DNA of 64,000 bases, from the NCBI GenBank assembly GCA_001972305.1, contig BDDD01002870.1, positions 62,001-126,000 on the forward strand, given 5' to 3'. This stretch comes from Cephalotus follicularis. Its lineage: Eukaryota > Streptophyta > Magnoliopsida > Oxalidales > Cephalotaceae. Made by a program: the position numbers and the translations under genes. Shown here piece by piece: positions 22,896-33,845 of the stretch (positions are counted from its first letter, which is position 1; each line of letters starts with the position of its first letter). Below the pieces are notes generated by a model. The model did not search any database and was not told where the DNA came from. It saw nothing but the letters and a program-made list of their open reading frames with translations.

Positions 22896-25465
22896 GATCT
22901 ACCGCTTCATGCCAGGCCACCAGTAACACTTCTTCATGTCTTGATACATCTTCGTGCTACCTGGGTGAATATTATACAGAGATTTATGAGCCCCGCGGAG
23001 CAGCTCATCCTTCACTCTAGGCTCATTCAGAAGACATACACGCCCTCGATATCTCATAATACCATCATCATGTACCCTAAAATCAGACTCCGAATCCAGA
23101 GTCTCTCGAATCCTCTGCAGTTCAGGATCATGTGGTGGTGCATCTTTGATGCGACGTAGTCACACTGGTTCTACTCGCATGTCGGCTAGAAAGATCCACG
23201 GTGACTGATTGAATGGAGACCATTCTAGGAAGTCTTCCAACATCTTCCATTGTGACACCATCGCACTAGCAAGCATAGCCTTATGGCTCAAGGCATCAGC
23301 GACCACATTCGCCTTCCCCGGGTGATACTGTATACTGCAGTCATAATTATTGAAGAATATTACCCACCCGCGCTATCTCATGTTCAGTGTATCCTGACAA
23401 AATAGATACTTCAAGCTTTTATGATCGGTAAAGATCTCAAACTGCGCCCCATAAAGGTAGTGCCTCCACTTCTGAAGGGCGAAGATAATAGCTGCAAGCT
23501 CAAGGTCATGAGTTGGGTAATTTTCTTCATACGGCTTAAGCTTCCTCGAGGCATATGCAATCACTCTGCCTCGCTGCATCAACACACAGACCAAGCCCTT
23601 ACCCGATGCATCGCTGTAGAATGCAAATCCCTCATTACCCTCAGGTAATGCCAAGATAGGAGCGGAAACTAACCGGCCCTTCAGCTCATGAAAACTAGCC
23701 TCACAGTCGTCCCAGATAAAAAGAGTCTTCTTCTGAGTCAGTCTGGTCAAGGGTTCGGCTATCCTTGAAAAATTCTGGATAAACCTCCGGTAATATCCCA
23801 CCAAACCAAGGAAACTGCGCACCTCCGTCACATTCTTTGGTTGCGGCCAATCTCTCACTACTTCAGTCTTTGACGGATCCACCGTCAAGCCTTCTCCAGA
23901 TACTATGTGACCGAGAAAGATCACATGGTCAAGCCAGAACTCGCATTTGCCGAACTTGGCATGCAATCGGTGTTCTCTGAGAACCTGCAATACCATCCTC
24001 AAATGCCGAGTGTGCTCCTCCTCACTCCTCGAGTATACCAGTATATCATCAATGAATACCACGACAAACAGGTCCAAGTATAGTCGAAATACGTCATTCA
24101 TCAATGACATAAAAGCTGCTGGTGCATTGGTAACACCAAACGGCATCACCAAGAACTCGTAGTGACCATACCGTGTTCACGATCTACCGCTTCATGCCAG
24201 GCCACCAGTAACACTTCTTCATGTCTTGATACATCTTCGTGCTACCTGGGTGAATATTATACAGAGATTTATGAGCCCCGCGGAGCAGCTCATCCTTCAC
24301 TCTAGGCTCATTCAGAAGACATACACGCCCTCGATATCTCATAATACCATCATCATGTACCCTAAAATCAGACTCCGAATCCAGAGTCTCTCGAATCCTC
24401 TGCAGTTCAGGATCATGTGGTGGTGCATCTTTGATGCGACGTAGTCACACTGGTTCTACTCGCATGTCGGCTAGAAAGATCCACGGTGACTGATTGAATG
24501 GAGACCATTCTAGGAAGTCTTCCAACATCTTCCATTGTGACACCATCGCACTAGCAAGCATAGCCTTATGGCTCAAGGCATCAGCGACCACATTCGCCTT
24601 CCCCGGGTGATACTGTATACTGCAGTCATAATTATTGAAGAATATTACCCACCCGCGCTATCTCATGTTCAGTGTATCCTGACAAAATAGATACTTCAAG
24701 CTTTTATGATCGGTAAAGATCTCAAACTGCGCCCCATAAAGGTAGTGCCTCCACTTCTGAAGGGCGAAGATAATAGCTGCAAGCTCAAGGTCATGAGTTG
24801 GGTAATTTTCTTCATACGGCTTAAGCTTCCTCGAGGCATATGCAATCACTCTGCCTCGCTGCATCAACACACAGACCAAGCCCTTACCCGATGCATCGCT
24901 GTAGAATGCAAATCCCTCATTACCCTCAGGTAATGCCAAGATAGGAGCGGAAACTAACCGGCCCTTCAGCTCATGAAAACTAGCCTCACAGTCGTCCCAG
25001 ATAAAAAGAGTCTTCTTCTGAGTCAGTCTGGTCAAGGGTTCGGCTATCCTTGAAAAATTCTGGATAAACCTCCGGTAATATCCCACCAAACCAAGGAAAC
25101 TGCGCACCTCCGTCACATTCTTTGGTTGCGGCCAATCTCTCACTACTTCAGTCTTTGACGGATCCACCGTCAAGCCTTCTCCAGATACTATGTGACCGAG
25201 AAAGATCACATGGTCAAGCCAGAACTCGCATTTGCCGAACTTGGCATGCAATCGGTGTTCTCTGAGAACCTGCAATACCATCCTCAAATGCCGAGTGTGC
25301 TCCTCCTCACTCCTCGAGTATACCAGTATATCATCAATGAATACCACGACAAACAGGTCCAAGTATAGTCGAAATACGTCATTCATCAATGACATAAAAG
25401 CTGCTGGTGCATTGGTAACACCAAACGGCATCACCAAGAACTCGTAGTGACCATACCGTGTTCGG
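22896..25465. repeat. 1285-bp tandem duplication inside C1 pol
   Basis: Unit 1 (22896-24180) and unit 2 (24181-25465) look identical by eye and give identical proteins. Each spans the integrase zinc-binding region, RNase H and most of RT. At the junction TACCGTGTTC is followed by ACGATCTACC, whereas unit 2 continues TTCGGAAGGC. The same stop codons are in both units, so pol had already decayed when the duplication arose. Confidence 0.93.
23373..24152 (-). pseudogene. pol: C1 duplicated RT-RNase H (second, truncated unit)
   Basis: A 259-codon frame starting at [15 protein letters not shown], so it lacks the RT fingers. It carries the RT catalytic box [12 protein letters not shown], the KFGKCEFWL and [18 protein letters not shown] blocks, and RNase H ([47 protein letters not shown]). 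It ends at NMR followed by TAG where relatives have Gln. Downstream, TGA (about 23160) and TAG (about 22900) follow. It is the copy made by the 1285-bp duplication and would add a second RT core to the polyprotein. Confidence 0.9.
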
Positions 25466-25557
25466 AAGGCAGTATTCTCAATGTCCCATTCCCTTACTCG
25501 CAGTTGGTTGTAGCCTGACCTCAAGTCGAGCTTGGAAAACACCCTCGATCCTTGCAA
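24658..25557 (-). pseudogene. pol: C1 reverse transcriptase-RNase H (first unit)
   Basis: A 299-codon frame from [19 protein letters not shown] through the [13 protein letters not shown] and FIDDILVYS blocks to RNase H, identical to 23373-24152 over the shared part. A TAG (about 25558, Gln CAG to TAG in the LFDQLQGS motif) separates it from the RT fingers, and a TAG ends it at NMR. RT would copy element RNA to DNA in the capsid; RNase H would remove the RNA strand. The catalytic Asp pair is intact; the polyprotein is not. Confidence 0.92.
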
Positions 25558-25654
25558 CTAATCAAACAAGTCCTCTATATGGGGTAAAGGATACTTATTC
25601 TTGATAGTTGCCTTGTTTAACATCCGGTAGTCGATACAGAGCCTCATCGACCCA

Positions 25655-27229
25655 TCATTCTTCTTCGCAAAGAGCACAAGTGCACCGAGAAACACTGGGT
25701 CTTACAAAACCTTTATCAATCAGGTCCTGTAACTGTAGCTTCAGCTCTCGCAACTCAGCAGGAGCCATCCGATAGGGTGATTTAGAGATAAGAGCCATTC
25801 CAGGAACAAGATAAATAACAAACTCCATACTCCTCGTGGGTGGTAAGGACCCCAAGTCATCAGGAAACACATCCGGAAATTCGCACACAACTGGAATTTC
25901 CTCCAAGCTCAAGCCTTTCTCCTTCCTTCGATCAATAACATAGGCCAAATATCCCTCGCATCCCTTCTCTAGGTATCTCGAAGCACGAGTAAATGATATG
26001 ATTGGTGTCGAGAACCCTTTGTCTCCCTTGAACTGGAAAGTCATTCCGTCGGGCAGACAAAAATCCACCGTCTTATGGTAGCAATCCATACGAGCACGGT
26101 GTGTCGATAGCCAATCCATCCCCAATATTACATCGAAGTCACGAATAGGCAGCACTATCAAATCTGCATACAATGGAATGCCTGCCATAAACATCTCACA
26201 ACCTCTATATACCGAGTCAGTATACATAGAAGTCCCAGTCGGTGTGCTCACATCAAGTATATAAGACATACAGTCAGGGGTGACATCTAAGCAAGATGCA
26301 AAACGTGCAGATATAAATGAATGTGATGCTCCAGCATCCATCAGTACTCTAGCAGAATAACCATATATATACAGAGTACCTCCAACAACAGAAGTCGACT
26401 CTGGAACCTCAGTCTGAGCAAGTACAAAAATTCTACCTTTTGCGACGACCTTACCGGTGTCCCTCCTCTGTGACGGTCCCGCAGCCGCACCACTGCTACT
26501 CCCCGGTCCAGTAGGCACTGTAGCAGAACTCTTTGGGCAGTCCTTCACCGAATGACCCGGTGCCCCGCACCTCAAACACCAGCCATTGAACTTCCAGCAA
26601 TCTTTCTGTTGGGGGCCGGTACGACCACAGTAAAAGCATCCCCCAGATCTAGCATTACTCCCCTGGCTGGGAGTACCCTGTGAAGCTCTCTGCTGGGACT
26701 TGTTCTTCGACGACTTCGTCGGAGAACCACCATCTTGCCACTTTGACAATGCCGGTCGAGACTGCGTAGGACTATGTTTACTCTCTTTTGTGCGAGCTCT
26801 CTCAGCCCGGTCCTCACTGGATATCGTCTCCAACAGTCTAGCTTTCTGAGGAAGCTCCACATAAGTCCTCAGCTCCATGGCTCTAATCCTCGACCGAAGA
26901 TCCGGTCGCAACCCTCTCAAGAACCTCCGTATCTTCTTTGCTTCATCAGCTACCAGATAATGTGAATGTCTGTCCAGCTCCATGAATCTTGCTTGATATT
27001 CAGCAACAGTCATCTCTCCCTGCCGTAACTCCAAGAGCTCAGTCTCTCGTCGCTCTTGCTCAATATATGGAACATAGGTCTCCAAGAACTCAGTATGGAA
27101 TCTGTCCCAAGTACTGTCCAGTCCCTGTGTCTCCCACTTTGCCCTAACCATCTCCCACCAATGAGTGGCCTCAGCCCATAGGCGGTACACAGCAAATCTC
27201 AATTTCTGAGCATCAGTATAGTCCATCAC
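25655..27229 (-). pseudogene. gag-pol: C1 gag-protease and start of RT, frameshifted at the end
   Basis: A 524-codon frame. Retrotransposon gag domain at about 1-120 (WAEATHWWEMVRAKWETQG, RFMELDRHSHYLVADEAKKI, FLRGLRPDLRSRI). Zinc knuckles: the first, CFYCGRTGPQQKDC, has lost its His (Pro in its place); the second, CLRCGAPGHSVKDC, is a complete CX2CX4HX4C. Retropepsin follows: the active site reads MDAGASHSFIS, so the usual DTG is DAG, and the C-terminal ILGMDWLS is present. A linker with VCEFPDVFPDD and SPYRMAPAELRELKLQLQD leads into RT, where a frameshift after FVRPSVS (about 25690) ends the frame. The knuckle and protease lesions show loss of function independent of the stops. Confidence 0.93.
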
Positions 27230-27570
27230 CTGAAAGATCTTCTCCAGGTCTTGCAGCCATCTCTCAGCAATCGTAGCATCAAGTTCCCCCTTGAAGTTGG
27301 TGGATTCAGCCTCATGAACTTCTCAATATCTCTCCCAAAACCATCCTCTCCCAGGCAGTGGTCAGGAGCCCTATGTTGCGGTCAAGCTTGCGTGTGGTAC
27401 TGGCGCATCTCCTCCGCACTAGCCCGATTAAAGGCCATCTGCTGCTGAAAATAGTCTGCAATCCGAGCCATCGGATCTCTGTCATCTTGGGGAATATCCA
27501 TCCCTTGTGGAACATTTTCCTCCTCAGGGGCATTAGCTCTCGCCCTTGTACGAGTTCTCCTTCGGTCCAT
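27230..27570 (-). pseudogene. gag: C1 gag N-terminus, broken
   Basis: The probable gag start is the ATG at 27570 (MDRRRTRTRARANAPEEE). The frame carries a DYFQQQMAFNRASAEEMRQY segment, then a TGA near 27380. The FGRDIEKFMRLNPP motif follows, and a one-base deletion near 27300 shifts it relative to the main gag frame at 27229. Similar N-termini open the I gag at 57021, which supports the start. Confidence 0.8.
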
Positions 27571-27663
27571 TTTCCTATAAGAAGATTGACGGTCAGTCAC
27601 GACTTTAGGAAAACAATTCATTAATTGCCAAGGAAAGTATCCAGCTAAGCATATATGGAATAT

Positions 27664-27675
27664 GCTCTGATACCA
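27664..27675 (-). other. C1 primer-binding site (initiator Met tRNA)
   Basis: Minus strand TGGTATCAGAGC, a perfect match to the 3' end of plant initiator Met tRNA complement, three or four bases inside the LTR end at 27680. It shows that 27680-30436 acts as the 5' LTR of C1. Confidence 0.92.
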
Positions 27676-29001
27676 CTGTTGTCACACCCCGTTCAAGAGA
27701 AACGCAACATAAAAGCGGTAAAGGCAATTAACATAAAATACAGGTCATGTAAAATCAATAAAATTTAAAACTTTTAAACAAACTGTCAGTTGCGGAAGCA
27801 TAACAAGTTCATAGGTTGTAACACGTAACGTGCGTCCCATACCACATGCTACCCAAATACAAGTCGTCATAGTTAATCGCCCATAAAATGGAGCGCGAAT
27901 TACAGTACAAGCTTAAATTCCTTCAGTAACAGTATAGTAATAATGGTACATCCCAAAACCATAACCAACACAGGTTTAATACAAAGCAGGAGAAGTAAAA
28001 TCAAGAATACAACAACTTGATCTTCGCCCATGTCAGTCTGACCGGTCCGCTCCATCAATCTGTAAAGTAGGGGGTTAGCCTTTGTCCTCACTCGGCGAAG
28101 TCATAACAGTAGTTCGGGATTAACATAATGCATGTCATGATATGAGTGCATAAATGATGGAGTGTAGTGGAGACCCAGTTTATACACATATGAAAATATA
28201 TGTACGTATAACAATATAGTAGAACATCAGTGTTACATATATAAGAAATATACGTATGCAGTAACAGTACAGTAGTAACCCGACCAGGGCTACATCAACA
28301 AACACAGTAGTGTATGAGAAGGACCAATAAACAGTATAGTATGTCCGCATAGGACCACAACAACAGTCAGTATGTCAACATAGGACCACAACAACAGTAT
28401 GCATAGCGCCGCCAACTCCTGGCCCCACGCTACACTCCCACTCCGGTCCCCACTTCGGGCAACAGACCGAGGCAACAATACAGTGAGTCACCTAGCCATG
28501 CTCCTGGCCCCTAGGTACAACCCTACCACTAGTCGGCGCTGGCAGCCTCCGCCATGCAACTAGTAGCGCAAACATAAACACATAGCAATTCACAGAGCAA
28601 ACAGTGAATTCAACAGTAACAGTACAGTAAACAGTAATGATCGTTTAGATCGACTACAGGCAGTTGTTTCCCAAAATGTTTCCAAAAGTGACAACATTTG
28701 TAAAATAGACATTTCAGTAGAAAATATCAATAAACAGTTTCAGTAGTGTAGATTGTTTATCAGTTCGGTCGAAAATACGTTATTTAATCAATACATATTT
28801 TCATACTCGGAATATCCTATTCCGAGTTCATATTTGCATTTCTAAATACCAATACTTTAGAAATCATAAACAATTCACAAACAGTATACAATCAGGCAGT
28901 AAACAGTGCATATGCAATGCATACATATGCTCAAATGCACTCTAACAGGTATCGAGATCGTTTCGTATCATTAGAAGAAGAAAACCCCAAACAGTAGCAA
29001 A

Positions 29002-29349
29002 GACGTCGATGTCTATCCAAAAGGCGTCGATGTCTTTTCCAACAGGCGTCAATGTCCCAGTCTCAGTGTCAGCGCGTTCCACAGCAGAAGGCGTCGATGT
29101 CTATATCATACGCGTCGATGCTCAAGGTCTGGAACCCTAAAACGACAGCGTAGTTGTTGACGGCGTCGACGCGTTAAAGTAGGAACCTTAGGCGTCGACG
29201 TCTTTTACGTCAAAATCCAGGTAGGTAGCCTAGGGCGTCGATGTCTTTCCATAGACGTCGATCCCTTTCAACCAGTAACAAGGCAAAACTAAAAAGACGT
29301 CGATGTTTATTTAAAAGGTGTCGATGTCTTTCTAGCAGCAGTCGTCTTT
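29002..29349. repeat. Phased palindrome array, GACGTCGATGTC class (C LTR, inner)
   Basis: Same sequence as 20261-20608, offset by 8741 bp, with 20-22 bp spacing. Confidence 0.85.
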
Positions 29350-30103
29350 TTCCTCATGACTTAACACACAGTAACCAATACAGCCCATAACCATGCATAA
29401 TAACAGGTATTTATGGCCAGAAACCAACATGCAGATACTCAAAACATATCTAGCATATCGTGGCATCAATCCAGTAAGAATATCATTTCAAGAATCATGC
29501 ATTTCATACACCCAAAATCATAGACTATGCATGAATATCAAACTCGAGATTATAGTATGGCTTTCTCCTACCTTTTGTTCCAAGTTAGGAACTGGAAGGT
29601 CCACCTCTTTTTGTTTCCAACAGGTCATAGCAGCCCCTATAGGTTCGTCCTGTAGCTGCACTAGTAGCTCCAAGCTCCAAGCTCCAAGCTCCAAGCAATG
29701 TTCAGTAATGGTGGAAGTGTCTTCCTCTCTTCAACTCTCTGTTTTCTTACACAGGTGTCTCAGCCAAACCAGGGATGAAGAGAGGAGGCGTTTTATGCAG
29801 GTAGGACCTCTCTCTTCCTTCTCTAATCCATTGCATGCACTAACAGTTCCATTTTCCATCATCCCTCTTTCCCAGTTCTGTCTTGTTTGTTTTTACAGGA
29901 GCAGGCATTGAAGGTGGCACCATGGCCTGCATGCACCCCCAAGTGTCATGCCCTTCCTTCAACTCTGGTACTTGCACGACTGGCATCACCTAGCATGCAC
30001 AACACGTAGCCTTCATGCCCCAAGGCGCCTGCCAAAGGCTCTAAACCAGATTCCCTTGCATGTTATTTGTTAGAAGAGTAACATGCATGGCATTCGAAGT
30101 TAA

Positions 30104-30253
30104 AGCGTCGACGTCTTTCCAAAGACGTAGATGTCATTCACTAGTTTACACGAGAACTTCGATGTCCTCCTCTGGATTGATGTGCATGTGCATGCAGTGA
30201 TGTGCGCCCTTTTGCTACAAAGGCGTCGACGTGATTCTAAAGGCGCTGACGTG
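30104..30253. repeat. Phased palindrome array, GACGTCGATGTC class (C LTR, outer)
   Basis: Same sequence as 21363-21512, offset by 8741 bp. Confidence 0.75.
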
Positions 30254-30436
30254 TTTCCCCTAGAACAGTGTCGTTTTAGCCTTCAAACATTCTTTTAGCA
30301 TTTAACACAACAATTCAACATTATAGCAATGGGAAAAACATCACCAAATTCGGAAAATCCATCCTTTATTAAATTCCATAGTTAAAAGTATAAATACATT
30401 GTGAAATGATAATACATGAAAAACTCAGGCGTTACA

Positions 30437-31730
30437 TCCACCCCTCCTTCAAGGAATTTCGTTCTCGAAATTAAAACAAATCTAGAACAAATGCGGGTAG
30501 CGTTCTCGGATGTCCTCCTCACGCTCCCAAGTTGCCTCATCAGGTTTGTGAAACTGCCATTGAACCTTGACCATGGAAATGGTTAGGTTCCTCAAAGTCT
30601 GTGTCTTCCGTTCGAGAATCCGCACAGGCAACTCCTCACAAGATAGATCATCCTGTACCGGAACAGTATCATAGTCCAGGATATGTGATGGGTCCGGGAT
30701 ATATCTCCTCAGCATAGATATGTGGAAGATGTCGTGCACGTTTGACAGTGCAGGAGGTAAGGCAAGCTGATAAGCTACCTCTCTGACTCTCTCCAAAATC
30801 TCAAAAGGACCAATGTAGCGAAGAGCTAATTTGCCCTTCTTTCCAAACCTTTGCACGCCCTTCCACGGAGATAACTTCAAAAACACGTGATCACCCACGT
30901 TAAAGATCAGAGGTCTTCTCGTCACACTGTTAGTGTAGCTCTTCTGCCGACTCTGAGCAGCAAGCAACTTCTTCATAATCGTCCTGATCTTTTCTGAAGT
31001 TTCCTCCACCAACTCAGTCCCGAGTAAAGGTCTCTCCCCAACCTCATCCCAACACACAGGAGATCGGCACTTCCTCCCATACAGTGCCTCAAACGGTGCC
31101 ATGCCGATACTGGAATGATAGCTGTTATTGTAAGAGAACTCTATCAGAGGAATGTGATCCTCCCAGGTACCAACAAAATCAATGACGCAAGCCCGCAGCA
31201 TATCCTCCAAGGTCTTGATGGTAAGCTCAGGCTGCCCATCGGTCTGAGGGTGGAAGGCAGTACTCAAGTTTAGCTTTGTCCCAAAAGCAGCCTGAAACCT
31301 CTTCCAAAAGATGGAAGTGAAGATAGCATCTCTATCACATACGATGCTGACTGGAACCTCGTGTAGCCTCACTATCTCCTTCACATACAATCGATCCAGC
31401 TTGCTCGCAGAATCAGTAACGTGTGTAGGCAGAAAGTGCGCTGATTTGGTGAGTCTATCCACGATAACCCACACGGCGTTATGACGGTTCCGAGTCAGAG
31501 GAAAACCCGAAACAAAATCCATCGTAACATGTTCCCACTTCCACTCTGGAATGGGTAAAGGCTACAGCAAACCTGCCGGTCTCTGGTGCTCGGCCTTAAC
31601 TGTCTGGTAAGTCAAACACCTTGCCACATACTCAGCGATCTACCGCTTCATGCCAGGCCACCAGTAACACTTCTTCATGTCTTGATACATCTTCGTGCTA
31701 CCTGGGTGAATATTATACAGAGATTTATGA
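30437..31730 (-). pseudogene. pol: C2 integrase fragment, second C copy
   Basis: This 1294-bp stretch repeats 21696-22989 with two differences seen in the translation: Ser to Ala next to the second catalytic Asp, and Arg to Met. The 346-codon integrase frame (30482-31522) keeps the DDE residues and chromodomain-like tail. Further stops match C1. At 31730 (GATTTATGA) it switches abruptly to a D-family RT with no LTR between them, so C2 is a truncated copy joined by illegitimate recombination or deletion. Confidence 0.9.
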
Positions 31731-33139
31731 AAAATTGACATTTGCTAAACTTAGCGTAGAGCTGTTCCTTCTGTAGTGTTTGCAACACACAGGTTAAATG
31801 CTCCTCATGCTCCTCTCGACTCTTCAAGTATATTAGTATGTCATCAATGAAAACTATCACGAACTGATCCAAATATTCACTGAATACTTTGTTCATCAAA
31901 CTCATAAATACTGGTGGAGCGTTCTTCAATCCAAATGACATTACCAAAAACTCATAGTGTCCATATCTTGTCCAAAAGGAAGTTTTCGGTATATCATCTT
32001 TCCTGACGTTCACTTGATGGTAGCCCGATCGAAGATCAATCTTTGAGAAGTATCGAGCGTTGTTGAGCTGGTCAAACAAGTCTTCAATCCTTGCTAGTGG
32101 GTATTTGTTCTTAATGGTGACTTGATTCCACTTTCGGTAGTCTATGCATAGTCTCATTGTCCCGTCTTTCTTTTTCACAAACAATACCGGTGCACCCCAA
32201 GGTGATACACTCGGTCGGATAAACCCTTTATCCAAAAGTTCTTGTAATTGATTCTTCAACTCTTTGAACTCAGCTGGGGCCATGCGGTACAGACTTTTTG
32301 AAATAGGAGCTATTCCCGACACCACATCAATGGTAAACTCCACTTCTCGATCCGATGGAATACCAGGTAGATCCTCAGGAAATACATCCACAAATTCTTT
32401 CACAATATGAACATCTTCGATTCTCAATTTCTCTTCCTTGGTGTCCACTACATATGCGAGGTAACCTTCGCAACCGCTTTTCAATAATCGCTTAGCTTGC
32501 ATTGATGATATGAACTTCAAAGGTTTGCTAACTTCAGTACTCTGGAAGATAAACTCAGGTTGACCCGGTATAGTAAACTTTACTTCCTTTTTGAAATAGT
32601 CAACACTAGCATGATTCACCGAAAGCCAATCCATGCCTAGTATGATGTCAAAGTTTAGGATTGCTAGAGGTACTTGGTCTACTAGCATCATCCTTTCACA
32701 TATTAGTAGGTCACAAGATTTATATACTTTGTCTGCCCCCAAGGTATTACCACTTGGCATTTCAATGGCTAAACCTATTTCTAGTTCTTGTGATGGGGTA
32801 TTTATACATTGTGAATAAGATAAAGACACAAACGAATGCGTCGCTCCCATATCAAACAATATATTTGCAGCTTTAGAGCATACGAAAAAAGTATCTGTTA
32901 CCACATCGTTGGGATTTTCCACTTCATCAGCCGTCATAGCAAATGTTCTGGCCCGCGCTCTTTGTTGTTGGGCTCTGCTTCCTCCTTGTCCTCCCGTCTT
33001 TGATCGGGTGCATTGGTTGGACATGTGGCCTTCCTGACCACAATTATAACATCTAATGGGTCATTTATTCTGTATTTGACCTTGTCCTTGCTTGCATTCT
33101 CTTATTTGATGTGCTGGTTTTCCACACTTACAACATAAT
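31731..33139 (-). pseudogene. gag-pol: D2 fragment: gag zinc knuckles, protease, RT
   Basis: Mostly one open frame (31675-33024; its last codons are fused C2 sequence). It contains a zinc knuckle [14 protein letters not shown], a retropepsin with [13 protein letters not shown] (DTG changed to DMG) and ILGMDWLS, a linker with [18 protein letters not shown], and RT through [48 protein letters not shown] and [11 protein letters not shown] to KFSKCQF. A further knuckle and a stop lie at 33025-33139. It duplicates D1 RT sequence up to KFSKCQF, so it is a different element from D1. Both edges are broken: C2 at 31730 and the GC-rich block of LTR E at 33140. Confidence 0.88.
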
Positions 33140-33256
33140 TTTCCCCCGAACCCCCCGAGCGTTAGGGTCATATTACGGCCGCATAAAATATTTTCCAACC
33201 TTAACAATGGAAATCATATTTCCATATAACTTTAACAAAATTTTCTTATCATTACA
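33140..33256 (-). mobile_element. LTR E, right piece (5' end)
   Basis: Minus strand starts TGTAATGATAAGAAAATTTTG at 33256, followed outward by ACCAA (33257-33261), the partner of 15842-15846. The inner end is a GC-rich block (GGGGGGTTCGGGGG on the minus strand) matching the block near 8135 in LTR B1. It proves that 15847-33256 is a single insertion into D1. Confidence 0.8.
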
Positions 33257-33261
33257 ACCAA

Positions 33262-33845
33262 AATGTCATCAATGAAAACTATCACAAACTGATACAAATG
33301 ACTACACCTGGAGCGTTCAATAATCTTTGAGAAATCCATGAATACACCTGGAGCGTTCAATAATCCAAATGACATTACCAAAAACTCGTAATGACCATAT
33401 CCTGTTCTAAAAGCAGTTTTTGGTATATCATCTTTCTTAACCTTCACTTGAAGTTAACCCGATCGAATATCAATCTTTGAGAAATATCGAGCATTCTTGA
33501 GCTAATCAAATAGATCGTCGATCCTTGACAGTGGATGCTTATTCTTGATAGTAACTCGATTCAGTTGTCGATAATCTATACAAAGTCTCATTGTCCCGTC
33601 TTTCTTCTTTACAAATAACACCAATGCACCCCATGGTGATACACTCGTCAAGATAAATCCTTTATCCAAAAGTTCTTGCAATTGATTCTTTAACTCCTTC
33701 AACTCAACTGGCGCCATTCGGTAAGGACTCTTCGAAATAAGAGCTGTTCCAAGGACTATGTCAATTGTAAATTCTAATTCTTGATCCGGTGGTATGCCAG
33801 GTAGATCTTCAGGAAATACATCAGTAAACTCCTTAACAATATGAA
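33262..33845 (-). pseudogene. pol: D1 RT, middle part, between LTRs E and G
   Basis: Continues D1 RT. The FIDDILV catalytic box next to 33262 joins, across LTR E, to [12 protein letters not shown] at 15846. Upstream blocks are [38 protein letters not shown] and [17 protein letters not shown] (33502-33717). Stops interrupt FD*LK and SG*LQ (about 33455-33500). A 22-bp segment (TACACCTGGAGCGTTCAATA) is duplicated 40 bp apart (33303 and 33343) and replaces part of the palm. LTR G cuts it at 33845. Confidence 0.88.

Larger units (their letters stand above)
27680..30436 (-). mobile_element. C LTR shared by C1 (5' LTR) and C2 (3' LTR)
   Basis: A 2757-bp LTR, TGTCACACCCCG... to ...GGCGTTACA. On its left is the C1 PBS; on its right is a polypurine tract and an integrase end, so it closes a second copy (C2) to the right. 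It contains palindrome arrays at 29002-29349 and 30104-30253. Compared with 18939-21695 it has about 35 differences in the first 1070 bp and only one in the remaining 1687 bp. Confidence 0.9.
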
